Assembly (NCBI GenBank): GCA_928724745.1
Contig: CAKMXJ010000018.1
Span: forward strand, 310,001 to 374,000
Direction: 5' to 3'
Source of the DNA: Anthracocystis setariae
Taxonomy: Eukaryota; Basidiomycota; Ustilaginomycetes; Ustilaginales; Ustilaginaceae
DNA: 64,000 nt
The notes under the pieces are model-generated. The model did no database searches, was not told where the DNA came from, and was given only the letters and a program-made list of their open reading frames with translations. A program made the position numbers and the translations under genes. Shown here in pieces: positions 1 to 11,428 of the stretch (the first letter of the stretch is position 1; every line of letters starts with the position of its first letter).

Positions 1-422
1 TGGTCAACGATGCTGAGCCCGAGGCTCGCTTCCTGATTCTGACGGCGGCTGCGAATCAGCTTCGCTTCCCGTCGAGCCACACGGCGTACTTCTCGTCGGC
101 GCTGCTGACGCTGTTTGGCGAGAGCGACGACGATCTGGTGCGCGAGCAGATCGTGCGGGTTTTGCTCGAGAGGTTGATCATCAACCGGCCTCATCCGTGG
201 GGATTGCTGGTGACGTTTATCGAGTTGATGAAGTCGCAGCGGCACCGCATTCCGAGGGCGCCGGCTGAGATTCAGGCGCTTTTGGATCATATTGCAAGTA
301 CGTTGAGCAGTGTCAGTGGGGGTGGCGAGGGTGAGCAGCAGCAACAGCAGCAGCATGCGGGTGTTAATGGGTATGCCGCCGTGCCGATGGGTATGATGCC
401 ACAGCAACAGCAGCAGGCGTAG
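1..422 (+). CDS. NOT1: CCR4-NOT scaffold subunit Not1, C-terminal end (partial)
   Basis: This is the last 139 residues of a gene that enters from the left edge; codons begin at base 3 and the stop is TAG at 420-422. The visible protein has the conserved helical Not1 C-terminal region: a segment around AYFSSALLTLFGE, then VREQIVRVLLERL and NRPHPWGLLVTFIELMKS, which match the CNOT1/Not1 C-terminus. Not1 is the scaffold of the CCR4-NOT complex, and this region docks the NOT2-NOT3/5 module used in mRNA deadenylation and repression. The tail beyond the domain is low complexity, with two glutamine runs (CAG/CAA codons) ending at the stop. Family assignment is strong; nothing can be said about the missing N-terminal part. 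Confidence 0.88.
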   Translation, partial: VNDAEPEARFLILTAAANQLRFPSSHTAYFSSALLTLFGESDDDLVREQIVRVLLERLIINRPHPWGLLVTFIELMKSQRHRIPRAPAEIQALLDHIASTLSSVSGGGEGEQQQQQQHAGVNGYAAVPMGMMPQQQQQA

Positions 423-1143
423 TGTACGACAGGCACATCAACAGTTCTCATAGCATCCCATCTTGCAACTTCAAAGGAATGGGGTTTTCGTCATTCCGGT
501 AATGTTACCCTATCGTTGCGCCTCTTGTACTATCATCATCTCATCATCATTTTGTAGGTTGGGGGGTTTTTTTTTCAATTCATTTTTCAGGGTTTGTTTT
601 CTTTCTTAAAGGGGAGAGGGAGGGAGGAAGGAAGGGATAAGAAGGTCCTTTTGTTTTTGTGTCTGCGGGTGGGGGGTGGATAGGAAAGTGTGTAAGCTTT
701 GCGAATTTGAGGAGGGGGTGGGGTGGGTGGTTGTGGTTGCGTGAGGACACAAAGGGGGTTGGAGGGGCGGTATGCACGTCAAACAAAATGCGGTGTGGGG
801 TGAGGTAAGGTGCAGGAGATTTGAAGCTTGCATTGCATTGGGGGGGGGTTTGACGATGCGATGCAAGTGCTTGGTGCTCCTGCACAAGGGTAAGCGCCCA
901 CGCAACTGTGCATGGGACTATGGCTGCAAGCGAGGGGTTTTGGGTTTTGACAGCGATTGGTGGAAGGAGAAAGTTGGCGCCTCGAGGGGGTCCATGCTCG
1001 GGGGTGATTGATTAGGTGGCAAGATGATGGGGGGGGGGGAGGTTTGGTTAGCATGGGAGGGACAAGAACTTATATGAGGACGCTTCATTAGTGTCGGTTC
1101 TGAAGACCATTTTTTCGATCCACATCATTCATTCCGATTCATC
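423..1143. other. Intergenic, Not1 3' flank and WW-gene 5' flank
   Basis: About 720 bases without a supported gene. It holds T- and G-rich low-complexity stretches (565-740) expected for the Not1 3' UTR, and a CATCATTC-type leader just before the next ATG. Small open frames on both strands have no recognisable content. Confidence 0.6.
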
Positions 1144-2772
1144 ATGAGGGGAGATACGCATGCTCCTACACCCTCGGTGGCGTCGTCGCTGTCGTTTCAC
1201 ACGGTTTGTTCGTCTCTCCCTGGCACTACTCTAGACGCCAATCCAAGGGAGGAGGAACGGCAGGTCGGGGGAACTTCATCAACTCCTCAGACCAAATTTC
1301 GACTAAGTGCATTCAGCATCAACACTTTGCAGTCTACACCTTGTCCGTCGGTGCATAGCTTTCTGTCATCCGAGTCGGAGGCGGAGGAAGAGTTGCAAGT
1401 CGAGGGACAAGCATGGGCTGGTCATTCAATCAAATGTTTGCCGAACGGTATGAAACGTTTGCCAACTCCAAGCATCATCAGTACCAGCTTGGACGCGATT
1501 CCCAATCTTCTGGTTCAAGAGGAAGAGCAAGTGGAAGAAACCAATTCCATGATTCAATCGACTCATCCTCCACGACGTGCACTAACCAGCCTCAGCACTG
1601 AAACCACCTCTACAACCAACACCAACACCAACACCACCGCTACCACACCAATCAACAACATTGGCAACACCACCTCGGATACTTGCACCTCGTCGTTGTC
1701 GTCGTTTGCTTCGACACCCACCTCGAAGATCTCGACGACATGCAATGCTGAGCACCAACTCAAACCGCAACCGCGACTTACGAGCAGACCGCTATTGTTG
1801 CAATCAACGCATTCGTGGGGGTCCAACTTTTGGACTTTGATTCGTGATCCTACCAATGAGGCCAACAATTTTTTTGCCAATCCATCGACGGGCGAGTGTC
1901 GTTGGACGCTACCGCGCGGGTCGATAGTTCTACCTCCAAATCCAGCCGGCGAATGGTGGGAATTGTTGGACGAAGCTAGTGGTAGGGAGTATTATTACCA
2001 TACGCTTACGAGGGAGAGCAAGTGGAGTCGACCAACGAAGCAGGAGGATGGAGTGATTATCCCGTTAGCCAAGATCCAAGTTTTGGGGCATGGAAGGAGG
2101 TCGGCTTCGGTTTCGGAACATGATCGCAATCAACACAGGAAGAAGGAGGTGGGAAGGGTGAGGACAAAGTCGCTGCACCATCAACAGCAGGCGTTAAGAT
2201 TTCATACTCCCGACCTCACCAAAATGCCAACCATTTCGAAGAAAACCAAGGACAAGGACGTAGAGAGGGAACGAGAGAAAGAGAGGGAGGAAGAGGAGGA
2301 GGAGGAGGAGGTTGCAAGTCGAGCGAGGCAGAGTATTGTACTTCACGATCAACGGGCGCTGCAACTTGCACGCGAACCACCTCCGAAGCAATCAAGACGA
2401 ATGAGAGTCCTCTCGAAACCCAAAAGGACCAAACGAGAACGAGCCGAGACCATCACAAGTCCACCTAGCAACCGCATCTTGGACCAAGTACCAATTCGAA
2501 AACTCGGCAAAGGATTCGCGTGCGAACCGCATAAACTTGTGCGAAAACATCCCTCACTCCCCTCGCTCCCCTCATCCACCAAACCATCCAACCTCCAAGA
2601 CCTCCCCTTCGACCTCACCACCAGCTTCAACCTGACCTGTGAAAACCCCGCGGCCTCGAAACCGCACAAACCCTTCACATTCGCATCGCTGAAACAAAGC
2701 CTCCAAGCCTGCACACGCTCATCCAGCACCTCGGAAGACGACCTCTTCCCTCTCCACACCCCGGCACACTAA
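1144..2772 (+). CDS. Tandem WW-domain protein of unknown role
   Basis: A 542-residue protein. Residues about 226-262 form a WW-like module (FWTLIRDP, then NNFFANPSTGECRW). Residues about 270-300 form a canonical WW domain starting GEWWELLDE, with the YYYH core and a closing W-x-x-P. WW domains bind proline-rich or phospho-Ser/Thr-Pro peptides, so an adaptor role is likely. The flanks are Ser/Thr-rich (threonine/asparagine run near residues 150-180) and there is a charged Arg/Glu stretch near 372-395; no catalytic domain is visible. A similar WW pair occurs in some Rho-GAP proteins, but no GAP domain follows here. The gene is convergent with the next one, with only 31 bases between the stops. 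Confidence 0.7.
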   Translation: MRGDTHAPTPSVASSLSFHTVCSSLPGTTLDANPREEERQVGGTSSTPQTKFRLSAFSINTLQSTPCPSVHSFLSSESEAEEELQVEGQAWAGHSIKCLPNGMKRLPTPSIISTSLDAIPNLLVQEEEQVEETNSMIQSTHPPRRALTSLSTETTSTTNTNTNTTATTPINNIGNTTSDTCTSSLSSFASTPTSKISTTCNAEHQLKPQPRLTSRPLLLQSTHSWGSNFWTLIRDPTNEANNFFANPSTGECRWTLPRGSIVLPPNPAGEWWELLDEASGREYYYHTLTRESKWSRPTKQEDGVIIPLAKIQVLGHGRRSASVSEHDRNQHRKKEVGRVRTKSLHHQQQALRFHTPDLTKMPTISKKTKDKDVEREREKEREEEEEEEEVASRARQSIVLHDQRALQLAREPPPKQSRRMRVLSKPKRTKRERAETITSPPSNRILDQVPIRKLGKGFACEPHKLVRKHPSLPSLPSSTKPSNLQDLPFDLTTSFNLTCENPAASKPHKPFTFASLKQSLQACTRSSSTSEDDLFPLHTPAH

Positions 2773-2803
2773 CATGTAAAGCAACCCCCCAATCACATTC
2801 GCA

Positions 2804-5548
2804 TCAATCCTCAAACGGTGGCTTCATAAAATCCACCTTAACCATCCCCACCGCCGTGCCCGATAGAAGCAACCTGCATCTGGCCAAGTTCGGATTCCAC
2901 TTGACCGCCGTCACCGCCAACGCTGCATGCCAAGTGGCAATGTGAAAGCTCCTACTCTCCGCCACATTGGCGATCTCAGGCTGCAGATGATGTTTGATCA
3001 CCAACTCTCCCGTACTCCGATCCACCACCAACTGATACACCGCCAGATGGTGCCTGCGCGACCTTCTGAGCGTCCGAAGCGTGTTGGCTACCTTGACTTG
3101 GCCATGCGCAGTTGCCATCGCCACCATCGGATGGAACGCCGACGCCGACAACGCCAGACACCGCGACGGCGAATGCGAGATCACGCGCGAACGTAGCAAC
3201 TCTTCCGGTCGCATCGAATAGTGCGCTACACACCCATCAGCATGTTCGTGCACGAGATTACCGCCAGAGAACGGCGAAAATGTACATGCATAATGCACGG
3301 TGCGGGAGCGCTCGATCGAGGTGGAGCTCGCGCGCGAAAGATCGACGTACGCCGTCAACCCATCAAGCGCAACGCTGAATAGCGTCATGGGTAGCCCACA
3401 GTGCCTGAATACACCATTTGTATCGACGGGCGGAAGAAGGATGAACGTCAAACACGTGATCGCTGAACGATGCGCACGGACGGCATAGTCCGGCGGTGGC
3501 GGCAAGTTCGCCTCGAAACCCGCAATCGACTGTTTTCTCTCAGCGCGAAGGATTCGACCCATGTTCCATACCCCAATCCAGCCTTGTGATCCTCCAAATG
3601 CGAGCATTTCGCCTCCAGCCCACGCCAGGCTGGTTGCTGTCTGTGTAGGATGTGTGAATGTCATGAGCGGGCTGAGTTGGACGTAGATAGGGTCTACAGA
3701 GGACGTCGACGTGGTCTGGATCGAACTCGGATGCGGAATGGAAAAGACCGACAGACTTCCGTCGGCGAAGCATCCAGCCAACAGCCCAAGACGGCGCACA
3801 GCACCCTCTTTCGGCACAGCATCGCCCTTGGTATCGATCCAGTCATGGCCGACGGGGCACCAAGCGAGCTTGAACGCAGCTCCGAGCTCATGGCATACCA
3901 CCATTTCGAGCTTCGCCTCACCCTTGCCTGATTTCGTCGACGTGTCCGGCGAGACACTCCAGATCTGCAGACTCGCTGGTGCAGGGCTCGATTGCTTCTG
4001 CCCGATGAGCGTCACTGGCGCTTTCGACGCAGCGGCTGAGACCACAAAGTACTCTTTCCCCTCGTTGAGATGCACCGGTACAGGGACCCAGTCGAGGTCA
4101 TAGACATGGCCGCCTACATTGAGCAGATGTCCCTCATCGGGGACCACGCCCAAGCTGTCGAGTCTTCGTGATGTACTCTTGGCAATCTGTACGGGCGTCT
4201 CTTGACCGGGGGGGCCAACAGAGATGTGAAGGATGGCACCACAGATGGGACCCTTTTCTTCGAATCCCAGATTGGTGATGTTGGCGAATTTAGGATCGTT
4301 TGGATTGATGGGCTCCTGATTTGCATCGATCGCAGCGATCGCAATTTCGTCGTCGTCGGCTGCTTCCTCATCGTCTTCTTCCTGTGCATCGTCGGCGGCC
4401 GTGCCATCACCTTGGGCATTGGCTCCTTTTCGTCCTGGAGTACGCTTGGGCGTGTCTTTCACAATGCTCCTCTTTAGTCGGTTGCGCATACTCAGCTCCG
4501 GGACGGTGAGCTTCATGACCGTGGTAGGATGGCGTAGCGCTGTCCTTTGAGGTGTGATAGTGTCCTGCAAGAAAGGCCGAATTTTTTCCTTGGAGAGTAC
4601 GCCGAGTTTGGGGTCGAAGGAATCGATCCAGGGCTGGGTGAATGGCCAGCCAATTTTCTTGTCCCCATCGCAATCGTTGCAGCGAGATTGCTGCCTCATC
4701 TCCAACGCCCATGTTGATCTTTCGCCGTTCGCTTCGTAGCCTATAGCTTTGCCAGGATACCAGCCCATGTCGTAGATGCTCTCGTTTGGTACCCAACCTA
4801 CTTGTCCGAACCAGAGCTTTAGCAAGTTCTTCTTGATATTCGGATATGCGTTCGGATCGAGACACGTTTTGGCGAGTCCATCTCTGGGCCACGGTAGCGG
4901 TCTGGTTGCCGAGAACCCGGCAGATCCTTTCTTTGGTCGATAAGATCTTTCTGCTTTGTCCACAGAGTCGACTGAATCTGCATCCGGTATACCGAAGAAG
5001 GGCGGTTGGTAAATGCCTTGCATCCACAAGGGACGCAGTGATTTGGGCTTTTGGGTCTTGAGTTGGACTCTGCTGAGGGAGCTAAGAGGACCTTCCTGAC
5101 TGTGTATCTCAACGTCTGGATCCTTGCCGTACCACAAGTCGTCTCCTACTTCGTCGAAATCCTCATCTTTCTGCTTTGCTTTGGCTTTGGCTTTTGCGCT
5201 ACTCGACAGTCGCGGCGCCTTTGGTTTTGGCCTGCTCGATGCGCGTGGTTCTGGACTGGGAGAGTAAGCGTCTTCGGAAAGACTAAGAGCTTCGGGCTCT
5301 ACGTCGATGTATGAGATTCGAGTCGCTGCTCTTTGGGGCCTTGCGCGAGGAGAGGTCGGGGTCGAAAGCGATGCTTCTGCTACACCGGCACCGCCGCCGC
5401 TGTCGCCGTCTTCATCGTTGCTCAGACTCGGTGAAGGAATCCTTGCAGGCGTTGATGGAGATGCTTCGACCTGTTGATCCTCTGCTGTGTGATCGCGCTT
5501 GGCCTTCTTCCTGGCCGGTGTCGTTCGTTTGCTGGACCTAGCAGGCAT
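2804..5548 (-). CDS. TFIIIC subunit, WD-repeat (Tfc6/Sfc6/GTF3C2-like)
   Basis: A 914-residue protein. Residues 1-150 are basic/acidic low complexity with nuclear-localisation-like runs (SSKRTTPARKKAKR). The rest resembles the TFIIIC tau91/Sfc6 family: a block around GHVYDLDWVPVPVH, then degenerate WD repeats (AFKLAWCPVGHDW, ATSLAWAGGEMLAFGGSQGWIGVWNMG, HRSAITCLTF). Known family members are part of the tauB module that binds the B box of tRNA genes and recruits TFIIIB for RNA polymerase III. The order of an N-terminal disordered tail followed by a beta-propeller fits, but WD families are easy to confuse and the degenerate repeats lower certainty. It is convergent with the WW-domain gene; its start faces the 5.9-kb gene-poor stretch. 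Confidence 0.62.
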   Translation of the reverse strand: MPARSSKRTTPARKKAKRDHTAEDQQVEASPSTPARIPSPSLSNDEDGDSGGGAGVAEASLSTPTSPRARPQRAATRISYIDVEPEALSLSEDAYSPSPEPRASSRPKPKAPRLSSSAKAKAKAKQKDEDFDEVGDDLWYGKDPDVEIHSQEGPLSSLSRVQLKTQKPKSLRPLWMQGIYQPPFFGIPDADSVDSVDKAERSYRPKKGSAGFSATRPLPWPRDGLAKTCLDPNAYPNIKKNLLKLWFGQVGWVPNESIYDMGWYPGKAIGYEANGERSTWALEMRQQSRCNDCDGDKKIGWPFTQPWIDSFDPKLGVLSKEKIRPFLQDTITPQRTALRHPTTVMKLTVPELSMRNRLKRSIVKDTPKRTPGRKGANAQGDGTAADDAQEEDDEEAADDDEIAIAAIDANQEPINPNDPKFANITNLGFEEKGPICGAILHISVGPPGQETPVQIAKSTSRRLDSLGVVPDEGHLLNVGGHVYDLDWVPVPVHLNEGKEYFVVSAAASKAPVTLIGQKQSSPAPASLQIWSVSPDTSTKSGKGEAKLEMVVCHELGAAFKLAWCPVGHDWIDTKGDAVPKEGAVRRLGLLAGCFADGSLSVFSIPHPSSIQTTSTSSVDPIYVQLSPLMTFTHPTQTATSLAWAGGEMLAFGGSQGWIGVWNMGRILRAERKQSIAGFEANLPPPPDYAVRAHRSAITCLTFILLPPVDTNGVFRHCGLPMTLFSVALDGLTAYVDLSRASSTSIERSRTVHYACTFSPFSGGNLVHEHADGCVAHYSMRPEELLRSRVISHSPSRCLALSASAFHPMVAMATAHGQVKVANTLRTLRRSRRHHLAVYQLVVDRSTGELVIKHHLQPEIANVAESRSFHIATWHAALAVTAVKWNPNLARCRLLLSGTAVGMVKVDFMKPPFED

Positions 5549-8500
5549 CCTGGCGCTGGATGGATCAGAGCCGGTCCACAGCCAACTTGATGGGTACGGA
5601 TGAGTTTTGCTGAAGAGGGTAGAACGCGAACGTAGATTGCCCTTAGTAAGTGTGAGGGTGATCTGTGTCAGCAGAACAGCGTCCGAGCTGAGTCGCGGCG
5701 ATCAGGCCATCTCAAATGTGATGATAGTTCGGATCAGGCGTGATGGCGTTTGCTCGGATGCTTGATTCAGGGTCCAGTCGAGATATCACTCAACCCACCG
5801 CCAAAGGGAAAAAAAAAAAATAAAAAAATAAAAAAAAGAGAGAAAAAAGTGGTCGACAAAATGGACCAAAAATTGGTCTGAACGCGTCAACACCACCAAG
5901 CAGTCCAACAGATTAGTTCAACAAGGTAGCCAATAATCTGTCTGTGTCACGCTTGGGCTTACACATGCAAAACGTACCCTTTGATCCATGCAAAGAACCA
6001 CTTAAGATAGACGCAGTGATTTGTTCGAAGATCGAAAGATGGCGCAGAAGCGTGGCTAGCTTGCCATCTGGCGGGATCAACCGAAACGAAATGGGATGAT
6101 CTAAGCACCAACCTCGGTATGAGCCGACAGGTTTCAAGAAATGTACTGCACTCTACAGCAAGTGCAATATAGTACATCGAAGCATGTGCGGAACTACCAG
6201 CAAGAAGCGTCCGTAGACCCTTGTTGAGAGATCAGGGTGCTGCATTAAGTGGCATTTGCAATTAAGTACAATGGTGGCAGGCGGCTTCTGTCGGAACGGG
6301 TATGGTTTGCCAAGTTCACACGAGTCAGACAAATCGAAAGCTTAATATCGTGTAAACCGCCTTCTGCCTTGGACACAGCTGGCATAGGTCTTCTCTCACG
6401 AAAGGGAAGCAGAGACCGGCATTTCGTGGCCTAGCATCGGCAGAGGTCGGCAATGACGAGGCATTTAGCGTAGCGGAGCCTCGTAGGACGAACAGATAGC
6501 GGCAAGCTGGGACCGGAATGAGCAGCTGACGAGACTGCAGCGAGGACGAGGTTGGATGGCGAGTTGACCGGGATTTGCTCAGCTTAGACAAGGACACTGA
6601 CCTCCGATCGTGGTCCATCCAAGGTAGCGACTTAGCAACCTCTGGATGCGTCCAAAAATGAACGAGTTTCGATCCAAGAGCGAGTTGGCCGGTTCCACAC
6701 CGGTGCAAGACTAAGCACTGGAGTGTAACTGTACCAGATGGCCAGGCAAACGCAAGCTTGGAGGCCAGGCGCGTAAAGAAATTTCGACATAAATGATCGA
6801 CAAGCTTCTTCAACGCCTGAGCTTCTCGATAGCTTCTATATCAAAGTCCGACGTTGCTTGGTCTGCCGCCAAAGAGATCGCCAAAGACGGAGTGGTATGA
6901 GTGGCGAAAGGCCTACGAAAGCAAATGTGCATGATCATGCATGGCTTGAGATGAAGGCGGCAGCCAAACTTCATACTGTAAATGCATACTCCTCCATTCT
7001 CCGCCCTCCTTCGTCCCAGCCCAGCCCCGCCTCGCATCCTGTTCTGGCTCTTCAATGCATGATCGAAGCGCACTCTACTCGGCAGCAAGTGGTAGCTGTC
7101 GAGTTCTGCTTCCATCAGATCGCCTGCATGAAACCGCAGCCATTTTCGGAGAACGAAGCAGATCCATTCCGGTCAAACACAGTAGTAGCGCCAATGCAAT
7201 GCTTGATCTCGGTTGCATATCCGCCTCCATCCGTCGTACTGTACAGTACTGGTAGCTTGTCGCGGCATCGACGTGGATGGACTCAAATCCGCAGGGAGGT
7301 CTCTCGCCGGACTTGGCAAAAAGGGTTCAAAGTTTATTCTCTCTATGTCAACATTTGCTGCCTTGTGAGATCAACTATTGGCTCAAGTCGCGAGCGCTTG
7401 AGAGTCTAGAACGTTCTACGGTGGGCTTTCGTGCGTTTTCATGCCGCTCGGAGCCTGTTTGGGTCATTATGCTGCTGGCTGCATGAGGAAGCTCTGAGAG
7501 TGAATGGAGTATGGATCTTGGAGATTTAACCGCCTATTTCAAAGACGGTGATGCTGCTTGCTGAAAACGGGAGCTCGAGCACTGCGCAGTAGCAGCAAGC
7601 TGTCTTCTGTGCTGTACTGTACTGTACGAGATCAGATCATGCCTCATCGGGATGCACGATTCACGATGATGAGCAGGGTGAGATCGAACGATGAAGCGAA
7701 TGGTTGAGCGGGTCGAGGCGGCCAAAAAAAAAAAAAAGGACGAAGTGGGACGCACCTTTTGCAATTTTTAGGGGCCATCTGCATTGACATAACGTAAATC
7801 GACAGTTCCGTCAGCGCGGCTCCTTTGAAATTCAGGCAGAATTGCAGAGGCTTGAAAGAAGCGATTTGTTTCGCTTGTGCATGAGCGAGCGACACTACTC
7901 TCAGACATCAGGGGCTTGACGACGATTAACCGAGGTTGTCAAACATCTGCCAAACTTGACGTTGACGTTGGCATAGCGTGCGCCTCGCAATAGGATTTTG
8001 AGGATGCTTCTTCGCTTGCTGAATTTGCTTGCAACAGTGCAATGGGCTTGGATGACCATCGCTGTCTTCAGTTTGGCGCCTCGGCTTGCCAATCATTGCA
8101 ATCCGCCGAGTTCAGAATGATTCACGTCTACCGATCCATGCATGCAAAACAGCTCGACTGATGCGTGTCTGGATGTGGCTACCGGGTGTGTTCGGCTGCT
8201 AAATTTGGGCTACTGTATATATCTTCAATCCTTTTCGAGTGTCGGCCACAAGATCTTTCTCTTGGATATGACGCTAGGCAGGCCCCTGTCAAGCTCGTTA
8301 GGAGCTCGGCAGGGCTTTCAGGATCGGTCTCTTTCCATGCTGAAGTAATGTTCCGAGATTTGTCGCTCAGGAGCTTGTTTGCTTGTCATCATCCATTTTG
8401 TCGATTCAAGCAGCAGTGTCGATCGGATCACTAGCTCGCTTGCCACCATGCCGGTAATGCTAACAGAGACTCCCCTGAGTGGTGTTCTGTCTCTTCTTTT

Positions 8501-9990
8501 TTGAACCTGAATGACTATTCACATCGAGTCGGGCCTCTTACATCCATGTGGTGCCACTCTCTCCATGCTTACCAAAGAGACAGTGCTCGTGAGCGATCAA
8601 CCAAAGGCAGACTCAACATCGTCTCAGGAGACACTCGAACACATAAACCGACAGACTCATGCTGATTGGTCTCCCACGCTTCGGAAAGTGGAAACGATGA
8701 GCGGGGAACCGGCAACTGATATCGGGAGAGCCGACGAATCGGAACAAGAGAAGATGCGAGAAGCTTGGCAGTGTCTGCACCCTTTGAAACGCTTCGACTC
8801 TGTATTGAAAGGGCAAAGGGAGCCGTGGTGTTTTTGACCTCGGACTGGTGCTTCAGCTTTGTTCTTTTGGAGGGGCGACTGGATCTGAGACAGAAGCATC
8901 TGTTAAAGTGATTCGCTAGTCTTACTCAATCATTCGCCATTAAGCTCGATTGCCGTTTCAAAGCTGACGCGCACACCCCTATGCACCGTTACTTACGACA
9001 ACAATGCTCGGAACATGCGACGCTGGTCCGGCACTTTCTCCGCTCGGGACCGCTGAGATTCACGCAAGAATTAGCAGCTCACAAGCACGCACGCTCTCGG
9101 ACTTTAAAGCTACAGCCTTTTCGAAATACGGTTCAGGGCTCCAGACATTGGCTTTGGAGAGCGTTACCGGGTAAGCCAAACAATGATGAATGCGCATTCA
9201 AATCTTGGACGTCATTGTCCACCAACCGGTCAGTAAGAAGCAGGCTGCACGTGCTTGAAGTTGATATTGAGGTGAGGCAACAGGCGATGGCCGTCACAGG
9301 ATGCTTTCTTGGCTGGTAATGCAAGTTGCTCCTCGAGCTGCAGGACCAAACTGAAACTTTTGTTGCCACAGAGTCGAAGCGAGCGCGCCTACTCAGCTTT
9401 GACAGTGCTCGTTCCGCTGCAAGATGTAAGGTTCTGATTGGAAGCTTGTTTGCAAACTAGCTCATTCGGGCCAGCAGCGAGACTTTGTTGCGAACTCAGA
9501 AGTGGATCCGTGGGGAATCTAGAACAAAATCTCATCGTCTTCAGTGAGGCCTTTGCCGGGCACAGCAGAAGCCGGATCTGAAGTCACATCACAAGCAGAG
9601 GCTCTTGCACAGACGTACAGTACACATACCCCTGCAGCAAGGCAACCGAGCTCATGGCTGGATCATCCGCTCCAATGGAGCAAAGGTGGTTCAGGGTTAG
9701 CAGCAGGGACTTGAGACATCCTAATCAAAGACGGCAAGTGCTAGGCCGACTGATAGGAGAACCAAAGCCTCGCTGACCTTCTGTGTCGCACAAGTGCCAA
9801 AAGTTGAGGGACAGGGACGGGATCCTTAGGGTTTTTTGCGGTATGTTCTGAATGTGGACGAGCTCGAACAGCGGGTCAAGCGACGTGGAACAGTTTCGAA
9901 TTCCCATGGTCGCCCCTGTCGGTATGTTTTGCCGTAGGCAGCGGCTACTACTAACTGTAGTTCCAGTTGGGAGTGCGACGCATGACGGCG

Positions 9991-10312
9991 TTTTTTTTTT
10001 TTTTTTTTTTTTTTGGTGATGACAAGGAGGATGAGAAAGGTGCACTTGCCAAATTGAGCCAAAAAGGCTAAGGCTATGCACGCTAGGCGCAAGCGTAGAA
10101 GTCGTGCGAACAGCTTGAGACATGCTAGAAACTGCTGTCCAACTGCCTGAGCCGCAAGCAGGGGCGGTTCGCAGAAATGGCAAAAATACATAATATTTAA
10201 ATAAAATGAAAATTCGGTAGTATACGGTACAGTCCTTTGCATGCAGTGCAGTCAAGTGCATGCAGCATTACTTTGAAGCGCAGTTTGATGTTTTTTTTTT
10301 TTTTTTTTTTTT
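9991..10312. repeat. Pair of oligo-T tracts
   Basis: Runs of 24 T (9991-10014) and 22 T (10291-10312) begin exactly 300 bases apart. Uninterrupted runs this long are rare elsewhere in the window; the only longer one is a 29-A run at 21969. They could be slippage products, or poly(A) tails of two short retroposed sequences on the minus strand. The sequence between them shows no feature that decides this. Confidence 0.6.
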
Positions 10313-10670
10313 GTTTTTATTAAATTGATGGGCGTGCCAAGCGGCGACAGGGGCACAAAACTTCTGCAACCGGTGGATCCCAGGACTTTATTTTTATTTA
10401 CTTATTATTGTATTTTCCTGTGGTTTTACTCTGACTGTACTGCATGAGGTGTGGGTTGTGTTGTTGAGAGTGAGAAATGCAGAGAGGCGGCTGATGAAGC
10501 CAAATTGGCCCACCGACGCCGCCTCTTTTCTTTGCATGCATTCGTCCCATACGATTGCGTCGACTCTGCCCTCTCGGTTCTCCAATGCAGCATTTTAAAA
10601 ATAGGTGTGCGGTGTGCTTGTGGCGCTGCCTGCGCGTAGATTGACTTCTCTCCTCCTCATCGCATCCCCC

Positions 10671-10745
10671 CTTCTCATTCCCATTCCCATTCTCATTCTC
10701 GTTCTCGTTCTCGTTCTCATTCTCACTCTCACTCTCACCCTCGCT
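10671..10745. repeat. Pyrimidine-rich hexamer repeat
   Basis: About a dozen imperfect hexamers of the types CCCATT, CTCATT, CTCGTT and CTCACT on the plus strand, roughly 700 bases upstream of the Don3-like start codon. CT-rich blocks are common in fungal promoters and leaders, so it may be part of the promoter, but its repeat structure also fits a plain microsatellite. Confidence 0.65.
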
Positions 10746-11428
10746 TATCGTCTTGTTCCCCAGCGTCATCATTAGCTTGGGCCTGAACCCCTTTCTCATC
10801 CGCTTTCCTTCAACCTACCACGCTTCCCGCGTACCTTACAGTCCAACCTGTGCCAGCAACGTCTTGCTTCTTGACTTTACTCTCTTGCTCTTTGTCGCTT
10901 GGACTTGCACATCCGACCCCCTTTTTTCGTGCAAAGAGACCCTGCTTACGGCACACTCCCACCGGCGAGCGTGCGCACGCCTTTGCACACCACGCCAAAC
11001 AGCTGCGTTCGATTGCTTCCACCATCAACGACCAGACGTGATCACTCTTGCCTCATCACCTCCAGCAGGCGCTCAACATCACCACTTTAACCTCTCACAG
11101 CCACTTGCTCACGTCTCCATCGACTTTGCATACATCAGCTTCTCGATCTAGTGCCTCGAACCTACTGAGTTGGTCGAATCGAGACTTGCGTTCAGCATCG
11201 ACCAATCCACACACTCACGACCTGATCCCACTTACTCTTACTCTTTAACGACCCTCTGACAAACTCACAACTACCGTCTGTCCTGTCACGACACCAGCAC
11301 TGGAACATACACCAGCAGTGTGGTATGCTCTAGATCTCGGCCTAACGTCTCTTCACTTTCTTTCACCCAGCTGGCACCGATCCGCCGTCGGTCATTTGCT
11401 CAGCTCGCAACAATAAGGCGCATACAAG

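Larger units (their letters stand above)
5549..11428. other. Long gene-poor interval between divergent genes
   Basis: Nearly 5.9 kb separating the divergent TFIIIC-subunit and Don3-like genes. Every open frame here is under 185 codons, none contains a motif I recognise, and none joins into a convincing spliced gene. Contents I can point to: an A-rich tract (5808-5850), an A14 run (7724-7737), GTAC-type palindromes at 7236-7249, 7611-7630 and 9613-9625, two oligo-T tracts (24 T at 9991-10014; 22 T at 10291-10312), and a pyrimidine-rich hexamer repeat (10671-10745). The part next to 11429 must contain the kinase promoter and leader. A fast-evolving small gene or a noncoding RNA cannot be excluded. 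Confidence 0.6.

Noticed and set aside
5913..10261. Small open frames that might encode secreted effectors
   Set aside because: None combines an ATG start, a plausible signal peptide and a cysteine-rich or otherwise structured mature part. Several start with GTG or TTG.
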